DNA of 64,000 nt from Warburgia ugandensis (lineage: Eukaryota; Streptophyta; Magnoliopsida; Canellales; Canellaceae): positions 54,205,136 through 54,269,135 of the forward strand of contig CP141136.1 in the NCBI GenBank assembly GCA_035236585.1, in the 5' to 3' direction. This document shows, piece after piece, positions 9,666 to 20,135 of the stretch (the first letter of the stretch is position 1; the number at the start of each line of letters is the position of its first letter). Both the position numbers and the translations under genes were made by a program. The notes below the pieces were generated by a model, which made no database searches, was not told where the DNA came from, and worked only from the letters and a program-made list of their open reading frames with translations.

Positions 9666-11077
9666 GATCTGGCAGATAAGGCAGATTTTACGAGGGGACC
9701 AGATGGAGGAGTTAGATTTAAGGGAAGGTTGGTAGTATCGACAAATGACGAATTGAGGCATGAGTTACTTCAAGAAGCACATCAGTCCTCGTATACAAGT
9801 CATCCTAGAGGTACGACGATGTATCAGGATCTCAAGAGGCATTTCTGGTGGAATGGTATGAAGAAGGATGTTGGAGAGTGCATTGCACGGTGTCTAACGT
9901 GTGAGCAGGTCAAGGCTGAGCATCAGCATGCATCAGGACTACTCCAGACACTGGACCTTCCTGAATGGAAGTGGGATCATATCACCATGGACTTTATTGT
10001 GGGTCTTTTGAGAATTGTCAGCGGGCCATGACATGATATGGGTTGTTGTGGATAGGTTGACCAAGTCCGCTCATTTCCTTCCTATCAAACAGAATCAGAT
10101 AGTGGATAGCTTAGCGAAATTATATGTTAAGGAGATCATACGTCTACATGGAGTTCCCTTGACAATTATTCAGATCGAGATACTCGGTTTATGTCAAAAT
10201 ACTGGAAGAGTGTGTAAGAGGCGTTAGGATTGAGACTGAAATTTAGCACAGCATTCCATCCTCAGACAGATGGACAGAGCGAGAGGACCATCCAGACTAT
10301 TGAGGATATGCTGTGAGCTTGTGTTATAGATTGGAAAGGTAGCTAGGAAGATCATTTACCATTGGTGGAATTTGCCTATAATAATAGTCATCATGCTAGT
10401 ATTGGCATGGCTCCATACGAGGCACTTTATGGTAGACCTTGTCGGTCACCCTTATGTTGGAGTGATGTAGGAGAGAGACATGTGGTAAAGTTCGAGCTAG
10501 TGGAAGATTGCGCAGAGAAAGTCCGACTCATTCAGAAGAGATTATTGACAGCTCACAGCCGACAAAAAAGTTATGCTGATAAGAGGCAAAAGATTTAGAG
10601 TTCGTTGAAGGTGAGCATGTATTGTTGAAGATCTCTCCCATGAAAGGAGTGTTGAGGTTTGGAAATAAAGGGAAGCTTAGCCCTAGGTATGTTGGACCTT
10701 TTGAGATCTTACACAGAGTTGGGTCAGTGGCATACCAGCTAGCCTTACCACCACAATTGGCAAATGTACATGACGTCTTCCATCTTTCCATACTGAGAAA
10801 ATATGTGTCAGATCCCTCACACGTGTTGGAGTAGATCCCAGGAGAGCTACAGCCTGATATGATGTTTGAGGAGAGACTGGTGCGCATAATGGATACGAAA
10901 GTCAAGGAGTTAAGGAATAAGACCATTATATTAGTCAAAATCCTTTGGCAACATCATTCATTACAGGAGGCTACTTGGGAAATAGAAGAGGAGATGCGAA
11001 GGATCCATCCAGAGTTATTTACATGGTATGTAGCTAAATTTCGAGGACAAAATTTTTATAAGGAGGGAAGGATGTAA
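9666..11077 (+). pseudogene. pol: Integrase and C-terminal chromodomain of the chromovirus
   Basis: The HHCC zinc-binding region is at about 9765-9905, ending in CLTCEQVKAEHQ. The catalytic core follows, with Asp in HITMDFIVG near 9990, Asp near 10172 after a frame change, and Glu in [10 protein letters not shown] near 10272. Frameshifts lie near 10018, 10165 and 10594, and stops near 10215, 10315 and 10343. The GPY/F-type region (LSPRYVGPFEILHRVGSVAY) is at about 10677-10735, and after a stop at 10832 a chromodomain-like tail (about 10860-11025) has the family pattern Leu-Arg-Asn-Lys...Val-Lys-Ile-Leu-Trp...Glu-Ala-Thr-Trp-Glu. Chromodomains of this group steer integration toward heterochromatin. 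The final stop codon TAA (11075-11077) lies inside the 3' LTR. Confidence 0.88.
11061..11072 (+). other. Polypurine tract of the chromovirus
   Basis: AGGAGGGAAGGA directly abuts the 3' LTR start TGTAATATCC. It is the expected plus-strand primer. It also codes for the last residues of pol. Confidence 0.92.
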
Positions 11078-13942
11078 TATCCTCAATTTTAGGTATAAAT
11101 TAAGAATTTATTAAATAAATTAAATAAAAAATTTATAGATGAAATTTGGTCCTAAAAACTTAAAAATTAGAAAGTAAACGTCGATAGGATTCCAACACCA
11201 TAAAAAACAAGAAAACGGAGCTCAAACGAAGAAGTTATGAGCCTTTGAAGTTATAAGGGCATTTTGGTAAATTGGCAAAGCAAAAAACACAGGGCCTGAA
11301 TTGATAATGGCACCCCCTTCTTCTACACGCCTCTATTAGATCTAGCAAATTCGCCAAAGAAATTGTCGAAGAGGAGTGTATAAGGGAAAAGCTTCCCTTC
11401 CTCATCCCTAGCAAGATCTATCTTTCTCAAACTCCTCATCGCATCATCTTCTCTGCCGCGTCTTTTCTCTAGAACCCTAGCCTGATCCTCAATCAACCCT
11501 TATTCCACTTAATCGCAACGTTTCTTTCCAAAACCCTAGCTCTACAAAAGTCTAATTTTTTCCTTTGAGTAGGGCTCTAACAACACCAATAAACACCAAG
11601 TAAATCGAGGTAAGCCTTAATCTCTTGATTTTTATATTGTATATGTATATTTGTAAAATAGAAATACATGAAAAATCAGGAAAAACTTCCTGGGAACCTT
11701 GTTTACGCTACTGTTAGAGCATAAATTCATTGACAAAACCATGTTAGATTGCAAATCAGACCATTCATCTAGTGTATAGGAGACCCAAGATCAAACCCTT
11801 TAAATTTAGAGATCTAAAGGCTGATTTTTTCAAAAAAACATAGAAAATAGTACCCAGGGAACATTTTAGGAACATAAAAAAATCATATAAAAACTATGGT
11901 TTTTGGAAAAATCAATGCAAAAGGATGGTAGAAATGAAACTAGATGAAAATTTGAACAAAATAGCTAAAAAACCAAGTGATTTGGACACCTGTAGGGTCA
12001 CCGGAGATGACCGGAAGCCGGTCGTCTTCTCTAGCACCGGTTTTCGCGTCGTCGGTGTAACCCAGTGTAAAGCGGGAGTAACCTGATGTAAAATGTGCGC
12101 TGGTGTAACTTGGTGTAAACTGGGGCTGCCCGTGTAACTCAGTGTAAATTGTGTTGCTGGTGCAAAAGAGGTTATGGTGGTCGGTCAGCCCTAAAAGAGG
12201 CATACTTCCACTTTAAACTTGATTTTTGAGAGCTATAGGAATCCAAATCACAATCTGAAAGAGGCGTTGTGACCGTATTGATGACACGGACTAGATTTAA
12301 CCTAAAAACTTAGAAATAACCACTTTTACTTTAGAAATTTTTTAAAATAGTGATGTGACATTGACAGGTGCATCCATACATATAAGTTAAAGGGATTTTA
12401 CGAGCGAATTGAGTGATCTCACATCGAGGTAGGTGGTGACAATTAATGTTTTATTTTAATTTTAAAACCATGCATAATCCTAGCATCATGAGTGATTATG
12501 ATTTAAATTGCATTTATTCTTAACTGTTGATTTTATGAGATTTAGAGTTATGCTATGATTATTATAAATTGCATGTATTCAATAAACCTATGACAAATGA
12601 TTTTATGAGCATGATATTATCTAATTATGCATAGATATCAATTTCTTTTCATTATTACATTATTGAAATGGATGGATTTGGATGAGAAAGAAAAATAGAG
12701 GCTTGGTGACTGGTCCTTTTAAAGGCTAACCCCGGGATGAGAGGCATGCCTTGGGGATTGCGAGCTACGAGTACTCTTAAGTTTTGACATATATATGACT
12801 TTTGATTTTTATGACAGGTGCTCTCACCCGGTGGGCATCATGCTAGGAGGGAGAGGGCCGGCAACCCACCCTATGAGATTTGTGATGTGATGAGATTGTG
12901 ATATGATAGACACTTGCTTGTAGATGGCATTCCGTAGGGGTTTGGTAACATGGATAGTCCACACTACTGGTTCGGGCCTTTCCATGGGGACGGACGCTAA
13001 GTCTCCCGTTATGGTGTCGATGGGGAGTGGCGGTGGTTGAGACCCATGGAGGGTGGCCACTGCGGCATGACAACCCATATTCTTATTATGTGTGCTTGCA
13101 TGATGAGCATAGTGATGAGATGATATGCCTGGGTGTGATGACACTCAGAGTTTGGATATGAGTACTCATGATCAGTGATAATTGTTTGTATGGCACTTGT
13201 GGGACCCATTACCTTAGGGTGCCATTATTATTATTGTATGCACATTTACATTGATTCATATCATGTTTTAAATGCATAGAATGCATGTTTTAGCATATTT
13301 GAGAAATTGATACTATGTTGGCATGAGTTATAATGATTTTATTTCTTTTATTTTGTTGTTATTGTTATTTCTTTTATTTCATTAATTGCCTATGTAGATG
13401 CACAAGAAATAGCTTTGTTTTGCAATGCTTTGTTTTACAATGCATTAGATCTCGAGCGCGACATCAGGAAAGGCAAGACTGTTGAGAAACCATGATAGAA
13501 GTGTGAGATTTCCTTACATTGGGTTATAGATATTGATGTGAGTTAATAAACAGGACTACAATTTGACTTTCTATATGGACTGTATACTTTTATTTTATGG
13601 ATTTGATTAAGATAGTTATACATGTAATGGACATTTAATGGGATATTATGATGGATAGACCCTAGGCCATATTATTATCGTGTTTTGAATATTTATTGGT
13701 TTGAAAATAAAGGCGCCAATGCATTTTGACATTGATTGACATGTCTATTATTTCAATTCTATTATCATGAAATTATACTTATGTTATAAATTAAAATTGC
13801 GATGTTTTGGAAAGAGAAAATAACACCCAGAAGATTTCAAGAAATGTTTAGTAAAATAAGTAATAAATTTTTTAACATGGGATCCCGAATGCTATTATTA
13901 TTATTATTATAGAAAAATGTCATAAAATCTTGGGGTGTTACA
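11073..13942 (+). repeat. 3' LTR of the chromovirus
   Basis: It starts TGTAATATCCTCAA and ends GGGGTGTTACA. It aligns with 3210-6139. Differences from the 5' LTR include a shorter minisatellite (12052-12160), a shorter ATT microsatellite near 13225, and loss of the hairpin: near 13413-13452 the left arm is replaced by a second copy of TTGTTTT.CAATGC. The antisense frame at 12824-13144 matches that of the 5' LTR and is explained by sequence identity. Confidence 0.93.
12052..12160 (+). repeat. Minisatellite in 3' LTR, about four units
   Basis: These are the same GTGTAACCYGGTGTAAA-type units as at 4212-4351, one unit fewer and with two shortened units. LTRs are identical at insertion, so the difference arose afterwards by slippage or unequal exchange. 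Confidence 0.8.
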
Positions 13943-13947
13943 AGTTG
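13943..13947. repeat. Target-site duplication AGTTG, right
   Basis: It is a perfect match to 3205-3209. After it the CACTA sequence resumes (GGGGGTGTACTTTACC), collinear with the reverse complement near 62955. Confidence 0.95.
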
Positions 13948-14160
13948 GGGGTGTACTTTACCAATTTCTTAACTCCGGCATCATTTGTAGAGTAGTGGAA
14001 CAATGGTTGTTATAGAGGTGTGTTGATGATATTTTATAAAGCTTGTTCCGATACTTTAACGGGCAAGGCTTAATGATTCTCTACAATAGTAGGTAATTTT
14101 TAATTTTTTTATTTTCCTTCCAACTTATTATATACTTAGGGATTGTGAACTTTAATTACA
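13948..14160 (+). pseudogene. CACTA exon/intron segment downstream of the chromovirus
   Basis: It is collinear with the reverse complement of about 62790-62960, including the shared phrase ACTTTACCAATT and a GCCTTGCC-like region. It joins to 3209 across the inserted element and leads into the Ulp1-like region. Confidence 0.55.
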
Positions 14161-14640
14161 ATTCGTATGACTATCTATTTAGGGCTCATTGGATGCTACT
14201 TGTTTTGGATGTGTACGGTGAGCATGCTTTCATTTTTTATTCTTGTGGATCACACATCCGTCCTGCCCTCACAAAAATTATAAATAAGTAAGCTTTTATT
14301 ATTTTCATGTATTATGTGTAGATAAATAATTTGTTATTCATCTATAATATATTTGAAATTTAAATTTGTCAAGCATGGTTAACATGGGTTAATATGACTG
14401 AGACTGTACAACCGCTGAAACTTACTTAGAAGAATGTCAAGGTATAGAAAACATTTAATTACTCTATTTTACCACTACTTAAACTTACAATATTACAAAT
14501 GATATTTATGGATTCTTTTTAGTATCCTTGTTGCAGTGCCTTAGACAACAGTCTAATTGAGAGTGTGGGTACTATGTCCTAAGATACATGAGGACCCTAA
14601 TATTCGATGGTGTTAGTGTTTGTCAATTAGGAAAGGTAAG
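14160..14640 (+). pseudogene. Ulp1-like cysteine protease (peptidase C48) domain of the left CACTA copy
   Basis: The first part reads AHWMLLVLDVYG (His codon 14187-14189). The Asp that normally follows in 'FFFDSC' is Tyr here (TAT at 14238-14240; GAT in the right-hand copy at 62676-62678). After an AT-rich gap that looks like an intron come Gln-Gln (14546-14551), a TGA stop (14558-14560) and ECGYYVLRYMRTL with the catalytic Cys at 14564-14566. Known of the family: C48 proteases use His, Asp, Gln and Cys, and many plant CACTA and MULE elements carry one. Here Asp is lost and a stop precedes the Cys, so it is dead. Confidence 0.75.
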
Positions 14641-14888
14641 ACACTTTTTACTTTTCATAATATTATATTTTTTATATATCTAGTTAAAGAATATGACTTG
14701 AATTAAATATGTTATATTATAGGCTGCTGTGCTTCATAAGTGGGCACACAAGAAGAGTTACTCTAGAGAAAACCTCAACAAAATACAAAGTGAATTGGCT
14801 GAGTATGTAATGAGTTTCAATTAGAACACTTAGAGTAACTGCATGAATGTAAAATACAAAATAAAGTATTTTTTTCATATACTTGTAT

Positions 14889-15055
14889 GTGTTCTTTTAG
14901 TTTTCATTATTTTTGTTGATATATATATATATATATATTAATCAATGACTGGGTGAAAACTTGGAGTGTAGGAGAAAATGAGTAAGTATGGATGAAGTGA
15001 ATTTGGAGCTTGTGAATGAAGTGAATATGGGTGTTGATTTTCATTGTATTTTTTT
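14889..15055 (+). repeat. Direct repeat flanking the antisense gag insert, left
   Basis: The segment starts GTGTTCTTTTAGTTTTCAT, holds a TA dinucleotide run, and continues GTGAAAACTTGGAGTGT and GGATGAAGTGAATTTGGAGC. The same block recurs at 16036-16204. The right-hand CACTA copy has one such block only (reverse strand, about 61850-62030), so the doubling is specific to this copy. Confidence 0.8.
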
Positions 15056-15850
15056 GAAGATTGGAAAATATCTACACTTCTGTTCAAAATTTTCTACTAT
15101 TATATTTTTGTTATAATTGCTTCTTCCCCCTTTCCTTAGGCCACCTCCTCTTTCATGACTACTTCTTCTATATGATTCTCCATTTTGGTGTTCTTGAGAT
15201 GGTGGCACATTTGTTTTTTAATTAAATTTGGTTTATATTGAAGAGCACTTTCAATAGATTTTTTAGAATGCCTCAACAACCTTTGCTCATGAGTTTGTAA
15301 TGATTATGTCAACTCTTTAAAACTTAAATTAGAGATTTCTTTTATTTCGTCAATTGCTAAGACCATGGAATCATATTTTTCTAGCAAACTAATCAAAATA
15401 TTTTTGACAACTTTCTTATTTATTATAGCTTCAACTTATATCCCCATTTGATTTATGACTTCAATATTCTAGAAAATATTCTTTTAGAATTTCTTATTCT
15501 TTCATATGGATATTCTCTAACTTGCTTCTAAGAGCTTGTAGTGTAATCGTTCTCACTTTGTGCTTTCTTGAAACTACTCTTATATAATGCTCCATGCTTC
15601 CTTAGCCTTTGAAGCTCTTATGATTCTTAGAAATAAATTATTTGAAATTGTTTGCTGATTCAAGAACTAGGCTTTTGCATCTCTCTTTTTGGTCTTCTTC
15701 AAAGCTTCTCTTTGAATGTTTATATGAGTTGCTGATTGCTTAGGTGTCACATAGCCAATTTCAACCAAATCCAATATATCTTGTGATAGAAAGAGACTTT
15801 TTATCTTCATACTACAAATCCATAATTTTCTCCAAAGAATATAGAAATAG
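15056..15850 (-). pseudogene. gag: Ty1/copia gag (UBN2-type) fragment, antisense
   Basis: On the minus strand, with stops, the order is KIKSLFLSQDILDLVEIGY (about 15810-15755), a Lys-Arg-Asp-Ala-Lys-Ala segment, ASKAKEAWSII, LLEKYDSMVLAIDEIK, and SNLSFKELT followed by LQTHEQR. This matches the copia gag pattern (Ser-Gln-Asp-Leu-Trp-Asp-Leu-Val; Lys-Glu-Ala-Trp; Leu-Pro-x-Lys-Phe-Asp...Ala-Ile-Glu-Glu; Leu-x-Gly-Ser-Leu-Gln-Ala-His-Glu). No LTR, pol or zinc knuckle is seen. The insert ends near 16035 and lies between two copies of a 167-bp CACTA block. Confidence 0.7.
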
Positions 15851-16035
15851 CAAGCTGTTGGATGCCTAAACCTTGATTATTTACTCTAGCCACCTTCAAG
15901 TCTTGCCACTAGTGTGATGATTAACTTTTGCCACACCTTCTTCATGCCCAACACCTTTGATTGAACATGCTATGTTACTAATTTGTTAGTTTTTGTAAGG
16001 TTCGAAAAACAAATATGGAGAGGGGAAGTGTAAAT

Positions 16036-16204
16036 GTGTTCTTTTAGTTTTCATAATTTTCTTTGAAATATATATATATATATATATTAAGCGATGAATG
16101 AGTGAAAACTTGGAGTGTGGGAGTAAATGAGTAAGTATGGATGAAGTGAATTTGGAGCTTGTAAATGAAGAGAATATGAGGTTAGTTTTCATTATATTCA
16201 TTGA
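16036..16204 (+). repeat. Direct repeat flanking the antisense gag insert, right
   Basis: It is the second copy of the block at 14889-15055, with a slightly longer TA run and about 10% differences by eye. The downstream CACTA sequence continues normally from here. Confidence 0.8.
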
Positions 16205-16499
16205 ATTTTATAACTTTTATAGGATGATGAATGAGGAAAACTTAGAGTGTGAAAGTAAATGCAAATATGTATATACTTTCAAATAAAGTGAATGTGGATG
16301 TTGTAGTGAATGCATTTGTTCTGGTTTCTTTTATGAAGTGTTTTCAAGATAGATGTGGATGGATAATGATGAATTTGGATATTTTGTACCCTACATAGAA
16401 AGTGAATGTATATTTGTTTTTCATGTGTATAAAGATTGCAAGGAAATCATATCATGAGTTATATTGAATGCAGAAATACAAGTAGTGATTGTAATGTAG

Positions 16500-16693
16500 A
16501 AAAAAAAAGAAAGAAAAAAGTACATACTTTTAAAGTCGTTTACTAAAAGACATTAAAAGTCTGTACTTTTAAACTCATTTTTTAGTAACTGACTTTAAAA
16601 GTTATTGATTTTTGAAGTCGGCTTGATAGAAGTCCTTTTGTAATTGACTTTTATTAGTATTTTTTATTGACTTTGAAAGCCTCCTATGTAGTG
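16500..16693 (+). repeat. CACTA subterminal repeats and right terminal inverted repeat, left copy
   Basis: Short motifs of the type GACTTTAAAAGT / ACTTTTAAAGTC recur about every 20-30 bp in both orientations, ending in GCCTCCTATGTAGTG at 16693. Subterminal motifs of this kind bind transposase in known CACTA elements. The same design, longer, lies at 59912-61025 in the right copy. Confidence 0.75.
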
Positions 16694-16757
16694 GTGTATC
16701 TTTAGTCAAAAAAGTTCAATCAAACCTTATGTATTTTTTAGACTCTTTTTTTTCCCT

Positions 16758-16830
16758 CGATTGACCCTTGTGGTCCGCCACTTCCTTGGACCCTGCATAT
16801 GTGGGAGCTTTGTGCACCAGGGTTTCCTTT
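16758..16830 (+). mobile_element. Au-like SINE, 3' remnant
   Basis: The segment CTTGTGGTCCGCCACTTCC, then TTGGACCCTGCATATGTGGG, then AGCTTTGTGCACCAGGGTTTCC resembles the conserved 3' part of the angiosperm Au SINE (GGACCC.GCG...GGGAGCTTTGTGCACCGGG). The tRNA-like 5' part with A and B boxes is absent. The identification is from memory of the consensus. Confidence 0.5.
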
Positions 16831-17690
16831 TATAATTTCCAAATTTGAAGAGTCTGACATTGGTTATTTAGAATCCCACAAACTTTCTCTAAATTGAGTC
16901 CAATTGAATGTCAAGTTCTCAATCCTAAGAAACATTCCAAATATTGTATCATTATCAATTCTAGTCGACATGTAAAATTTCTAAAAATGAAAAGAACTTC
17001 CATAAGAAATGTCCTTTTCTTGTTGGAAACTTTCTTTTCAAGCTTCCAATAAGAAACATGCCTTTGAAGCTTTTAAAAAAAAACCTTTTCTTCGAATCTT
17101 GCTTATTTGAAATGACTTGCCCATGTAATATGTAGAGCTAAATCTCAACTCAATATTCTGTCAATAAAAACTTTCTATATTTATAGTACTTAGAAGCAAA
17201 TCAAGAGTAATCCAAGATTTTCATTCTTAGATTATTTATCATGTTTTTGGATTCACTCTTTAAGGATGTGTTTATCATGGTAGTAGAAGTTCAAATTAAT
17301 AGATGCTAATTTTCCATCATTAGAAATTTCCATGCTTAGATATTCATGTTTCCACTAATTGTTGGTTCAAAGAATGAGTGAAGAAAACATATCTTCAAAT
17401 TATTTGAAATATAAATTTCTTTTGCATGAAATGGAAACCTAATAAACCTTAGCTTAGAGGCATGCTAATAGCAGCTTCTTGAAGATAGTTGAAGCTTCAT
17501 AAGAAGTATAAGGGTTGTGGCAACTCTACTTGTGAGATTCAACTAAGCCAAACTCATTTGTACCTTAGCCAATTTACACAATCAGAATCAGTTTGTACTT
17601 TAGTCCCATGAGCTTGAATTCTTAAAATAATCTTATAAATGAAATTGTATTTCAAATCTCAACAGATAGGAAATATAGGTCAACATTAAT
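16831..17690. other. AT-rich DNA without recognisable gene
   Basis: No frame over 60 codons and no repeat that I recognise. The flavour matches decayed retrotransposon DNA. Confidence 0.4.
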
Positions 17691-18010
17691 GCAAGATTAT
17701 GGATACGGGTTGTAAAATATGCACTTAGTAAATATCTAGTATCTCTTAAATAAGGTAAAGAGGTGTCAAACTTGGGTGCAAAATGTGCACCCGATAAACT
17801 TGTAAAGCCTAACTCCTAAAGGTTATAGATATGAACTACAAAATGTTTGTCCAATAATTATCCAATAACCTTCAAATAAGCTAAAGAGGCATCAAGCTTG
17901 GGCTACGAAATGTGTGTCCAATAAACTTCAAAAGCCTAAGACCCAAAAAATAGATAAAAATGTCAAACTTGGGCTACAAAAGTGCACCCAATAAGTTTCT
18001 ATAGCTTAAT
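17690..18010 (+). repeat. Degenerate tandem repeat, about three units
   Basis: The phrase AAAGAGGTGTCAAACTTGGG, then a GCAAAATGTGCACCCGATAA-like part and AAGCCTAA, recurs near 17757, 17882 and 17950 with changed spacing. It looks like an old short-period duplication. Confidence 0.5.
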
Positions 18011-19466
18011 AACCAAAAGATATTAGATTAATGCATAAAGATGGTAAACTCTAGAAGAAGGAGGCAAAGGGAGAGAATAGAGAATGTCTTGGCTAGACAA
18101 ACTCTAAAATTCTAGAAACTAAAAAGATGTGGGGGAAGAGAGGATTTAGTGCAAGGAATGGATTAGAGGATTACTACTTTATATAGTACTTCCTCTCCTC
18201 TAGTCCTTCTTCCATAAGCAATGTAGAACTATTAATTCATTTCCCTTATACAGAGATGGCACTTCATATCTATTATGGAAATGGTGATGTGAGACTAATA
18301 GTCTCTTTAACTTGAAAAACCATACCAATAAGAAGTGAGTAAAGGGGGTGGATTTCTAAATGAGAGATAGTGACCTACATTAGCCCTAAAAGAAACAAAA
18401 GTGGCCTACACTAGCTCCTAAAAGGAAATTCAAACTCTACTAGTCTACCTCCTCTAGGTAACATCAGATGGTACCCATAAAATAAAATTGTTTCTCCATA
18501 CTAAAATGTTTTTTCTTGTGGTTAAACTAGAAAGCACTAGGAGCAAATCATGGGTGATTTGAAAATGTTGTATTTTTTTTTTAAAGTTAAGAAATGACTA
18601 AAAGTTCCACCTTACATATACTGACTAAAGATAAGTTTTTTGTACTATCTATGACTCAAAACTAATGATTATAGATCCTCTTATGCTTTGAGACATGAGA
18701 TCTAACTATGTTATTTCTATGGAGATTTGTTGTACCAAATGATAGAGATAGAAAGAGATATCTATTCTCTATGAAGCATTTGGTTTTCTAATTTTTTAAG
18801 CATTCATTATTAGAGAAAAAAGTGCAGCCTACTTTGAGAGTGTATATCAGCTTGGGTATAAGATTAAGTGTGTCTTGGTTGAATTCCAAAGTTAGTGGAA
18901 GTGTAAATATGTAATTTCAACAATAAAAATTCTATGCCATGGTTGAAAGAATTCATTATAGTGCTAGTGTAAATATATAATTCCAAAAATAAATAACTCA
19001 AGCAACAATATAAAACTTTTAATATGTATAAATGAATATTTCATTATCTTACAAAATATAATTGTTTTCCAAGTTGATTAAGAGGTTTTGTCCCATTTAG
19101 GTGATTTTCTGCAAACCCCTCCCTTACATTTTGATGGTTTGCTATGTTACAAGTTGTTTGGAGAATTAGTTATCTACGGTTAGAATGAGTTAATTAGTTG
19201 AGTTTCATGGCTAAGTTGCTACATTTTAAATAGTGGTTGTATAGATCTTACAAGGATTAAGTGCAACCTCAAGATCTTAAACTTTTCAAAATGAGCATAA
19301 AGAGGGCTTTCTTAAATACTTCAATAAATGAGAAAGTTTATGCTACACAACCTCCATGCTTTCAAAGCTTGATTTTCTTGATCAAGAAGAGTAAAAGATC
19401 AAAGTTCTTTTGTTTGTAAAAATGACATAATAAGTCACATGCATAAATCTTAAGGAAGGACAATCC
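18011..19466. other. Unassigned AT-rich DNA upstream of SIRE-like gag
   Basis: No convincing frame, LTR terminus or primer site is seen. It could hold a decayed 5' LTR or leader of the SIRE-like copy that starts at 19467, but I could not match it to the 3' LTR at 32186. Confidence 0.35.
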
Positions 19467-20135
19467 ATGCCTAGACCTTCATATTTTGATGGCACCAACT
19501 ACAACCATTGGAAATAAGGGATGAAGATCTACATCAAAGCTTAAGGATATGAACTTTTAGAGGTAAATTGAAGCATGCCCTCAAGACCTTATGTTATTAT
19601 GAATGGAATCCCTCATTACACACAAGAGAAAGTAAAGTGAATAAGATCATAAGAAGTCATGTATAGAAGATCTATGAATCCTCTTAAGTATGCTTTTGAT
19701 GCAAATAAGTTCAAAAAAATATTAACATGTGCATTTGCCAATGAGTTATGGGATAAACAAGAGGTAACTCATGAAGAAACAAATTAGCTAAAAGGGACAA
19801 GAATTAATCTTCACAAAATTTACCAATATTATTAATTCCATGAAATATGTTGGTAAAATGTTTAATTTTGTAAGCAAGATTCTTAAATCCTCACTAAGAT
19901 CTTGGGATACAAAGTTACACCCATTTAAGAAGCCAAAACTCTTGAGCTTGACCAACTGATGGGTTCATTATGACCTATGAGATCAACCACAATAGTAAGG
20001 AAGAGGAATACTTCAAGAAGATGATGGTTCGAGTCAAGCTCAAAGTGTTTACTATGAAAGAATGAGTGAGTTTTAATAACAATGGTTTTTCAAGAGAAAA
20101 TGTTGACATAACTCTTTTCATTTAAACCAAAGCCA
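19467..20135 (+). pseudogene. gag: SIRE-like Ty1/copia gag, copy 1
   Basis: From the ATG at 19467 the reading is MPRPSYFDGTNYNHWK, then, after stops, MKIYIKA, then NPLKYAFDANKFKKILTCAF, NELWDKQEVTHEET, and a segment ending ELDQLMGSL. This is the copia UBN2 gag order (FDGxNYxxWKxRM...; CxxAKExWDxLEVTHEGT; LxxLxGSLxTHE). It is crossed by several stops. The frame breaks off near 20135, where it is joined to RNase H, so PR, INT and RT are missing. Confidence 0.75.

Larger units (their letters stand above)
3210..13942 (+). mobile_element. Ty3/gypsy chromovirus (Tekay/Del-like), structurally complete, coding-dead
   Basis: The element has two LTRs of 2930 and 2870 bp, ends TG...CA with short inverted termini (TGTAA/TTACA), a perfect 5-bp target duplication, a primer site at 6142, a polypurine tract at 11061 and the order gag-PR-RT-RNaseH-INT-chromodomain. 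The long LTRs and a C-terminal chromodomain point to the Tekay (Del) lineage of chromoviruses. The coding region carries many stops and several frameshifts, so it cannot supply its own proteins. LTRs compared by eye differ by a few percent in conserved stretches, more in the repeat-rich part, so insertion is old but not ancient. It landed in an exon of the left CACTA copy. Confidence 0.93.
1..16693 (+). mobile_element. CACTA (En/Spm-like) DNA transposon, left copy, 5' end outside window
   Basis: The right end reads ...CTATGTAGTG at 16693, whose reverse complement begins CACTACATAGGAGGCTTTC. This matches the end at 59912 (CACTACTATGCAGGGGGCTTT). Inside are a PF03004-type transposase region (about 1300-2260) and a Ulp1-like protease region (about 14160-14640). 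Long stretches of this copy (about 2150-3209 and 13943-16500) match the reverse complement of 61800-63980, so two copies of one family face each other. The copy is broken by the chromovirus at 3210-13942 and by an antisense copia gag fragment at 15056-16035. The left terminus is not in the window. Known of the family: cut-and-paste transposons with CACTA ends and 3-bp target duplications. The family call is firm; the extent to base 1 is inferred because no boundary is visible. Confidence 0.75.

Noticed and set aside
10015-10227. Separate small gene in the integrase region
   Set aside because: It is the integrase core in a shifted frame, between two frameshifts.
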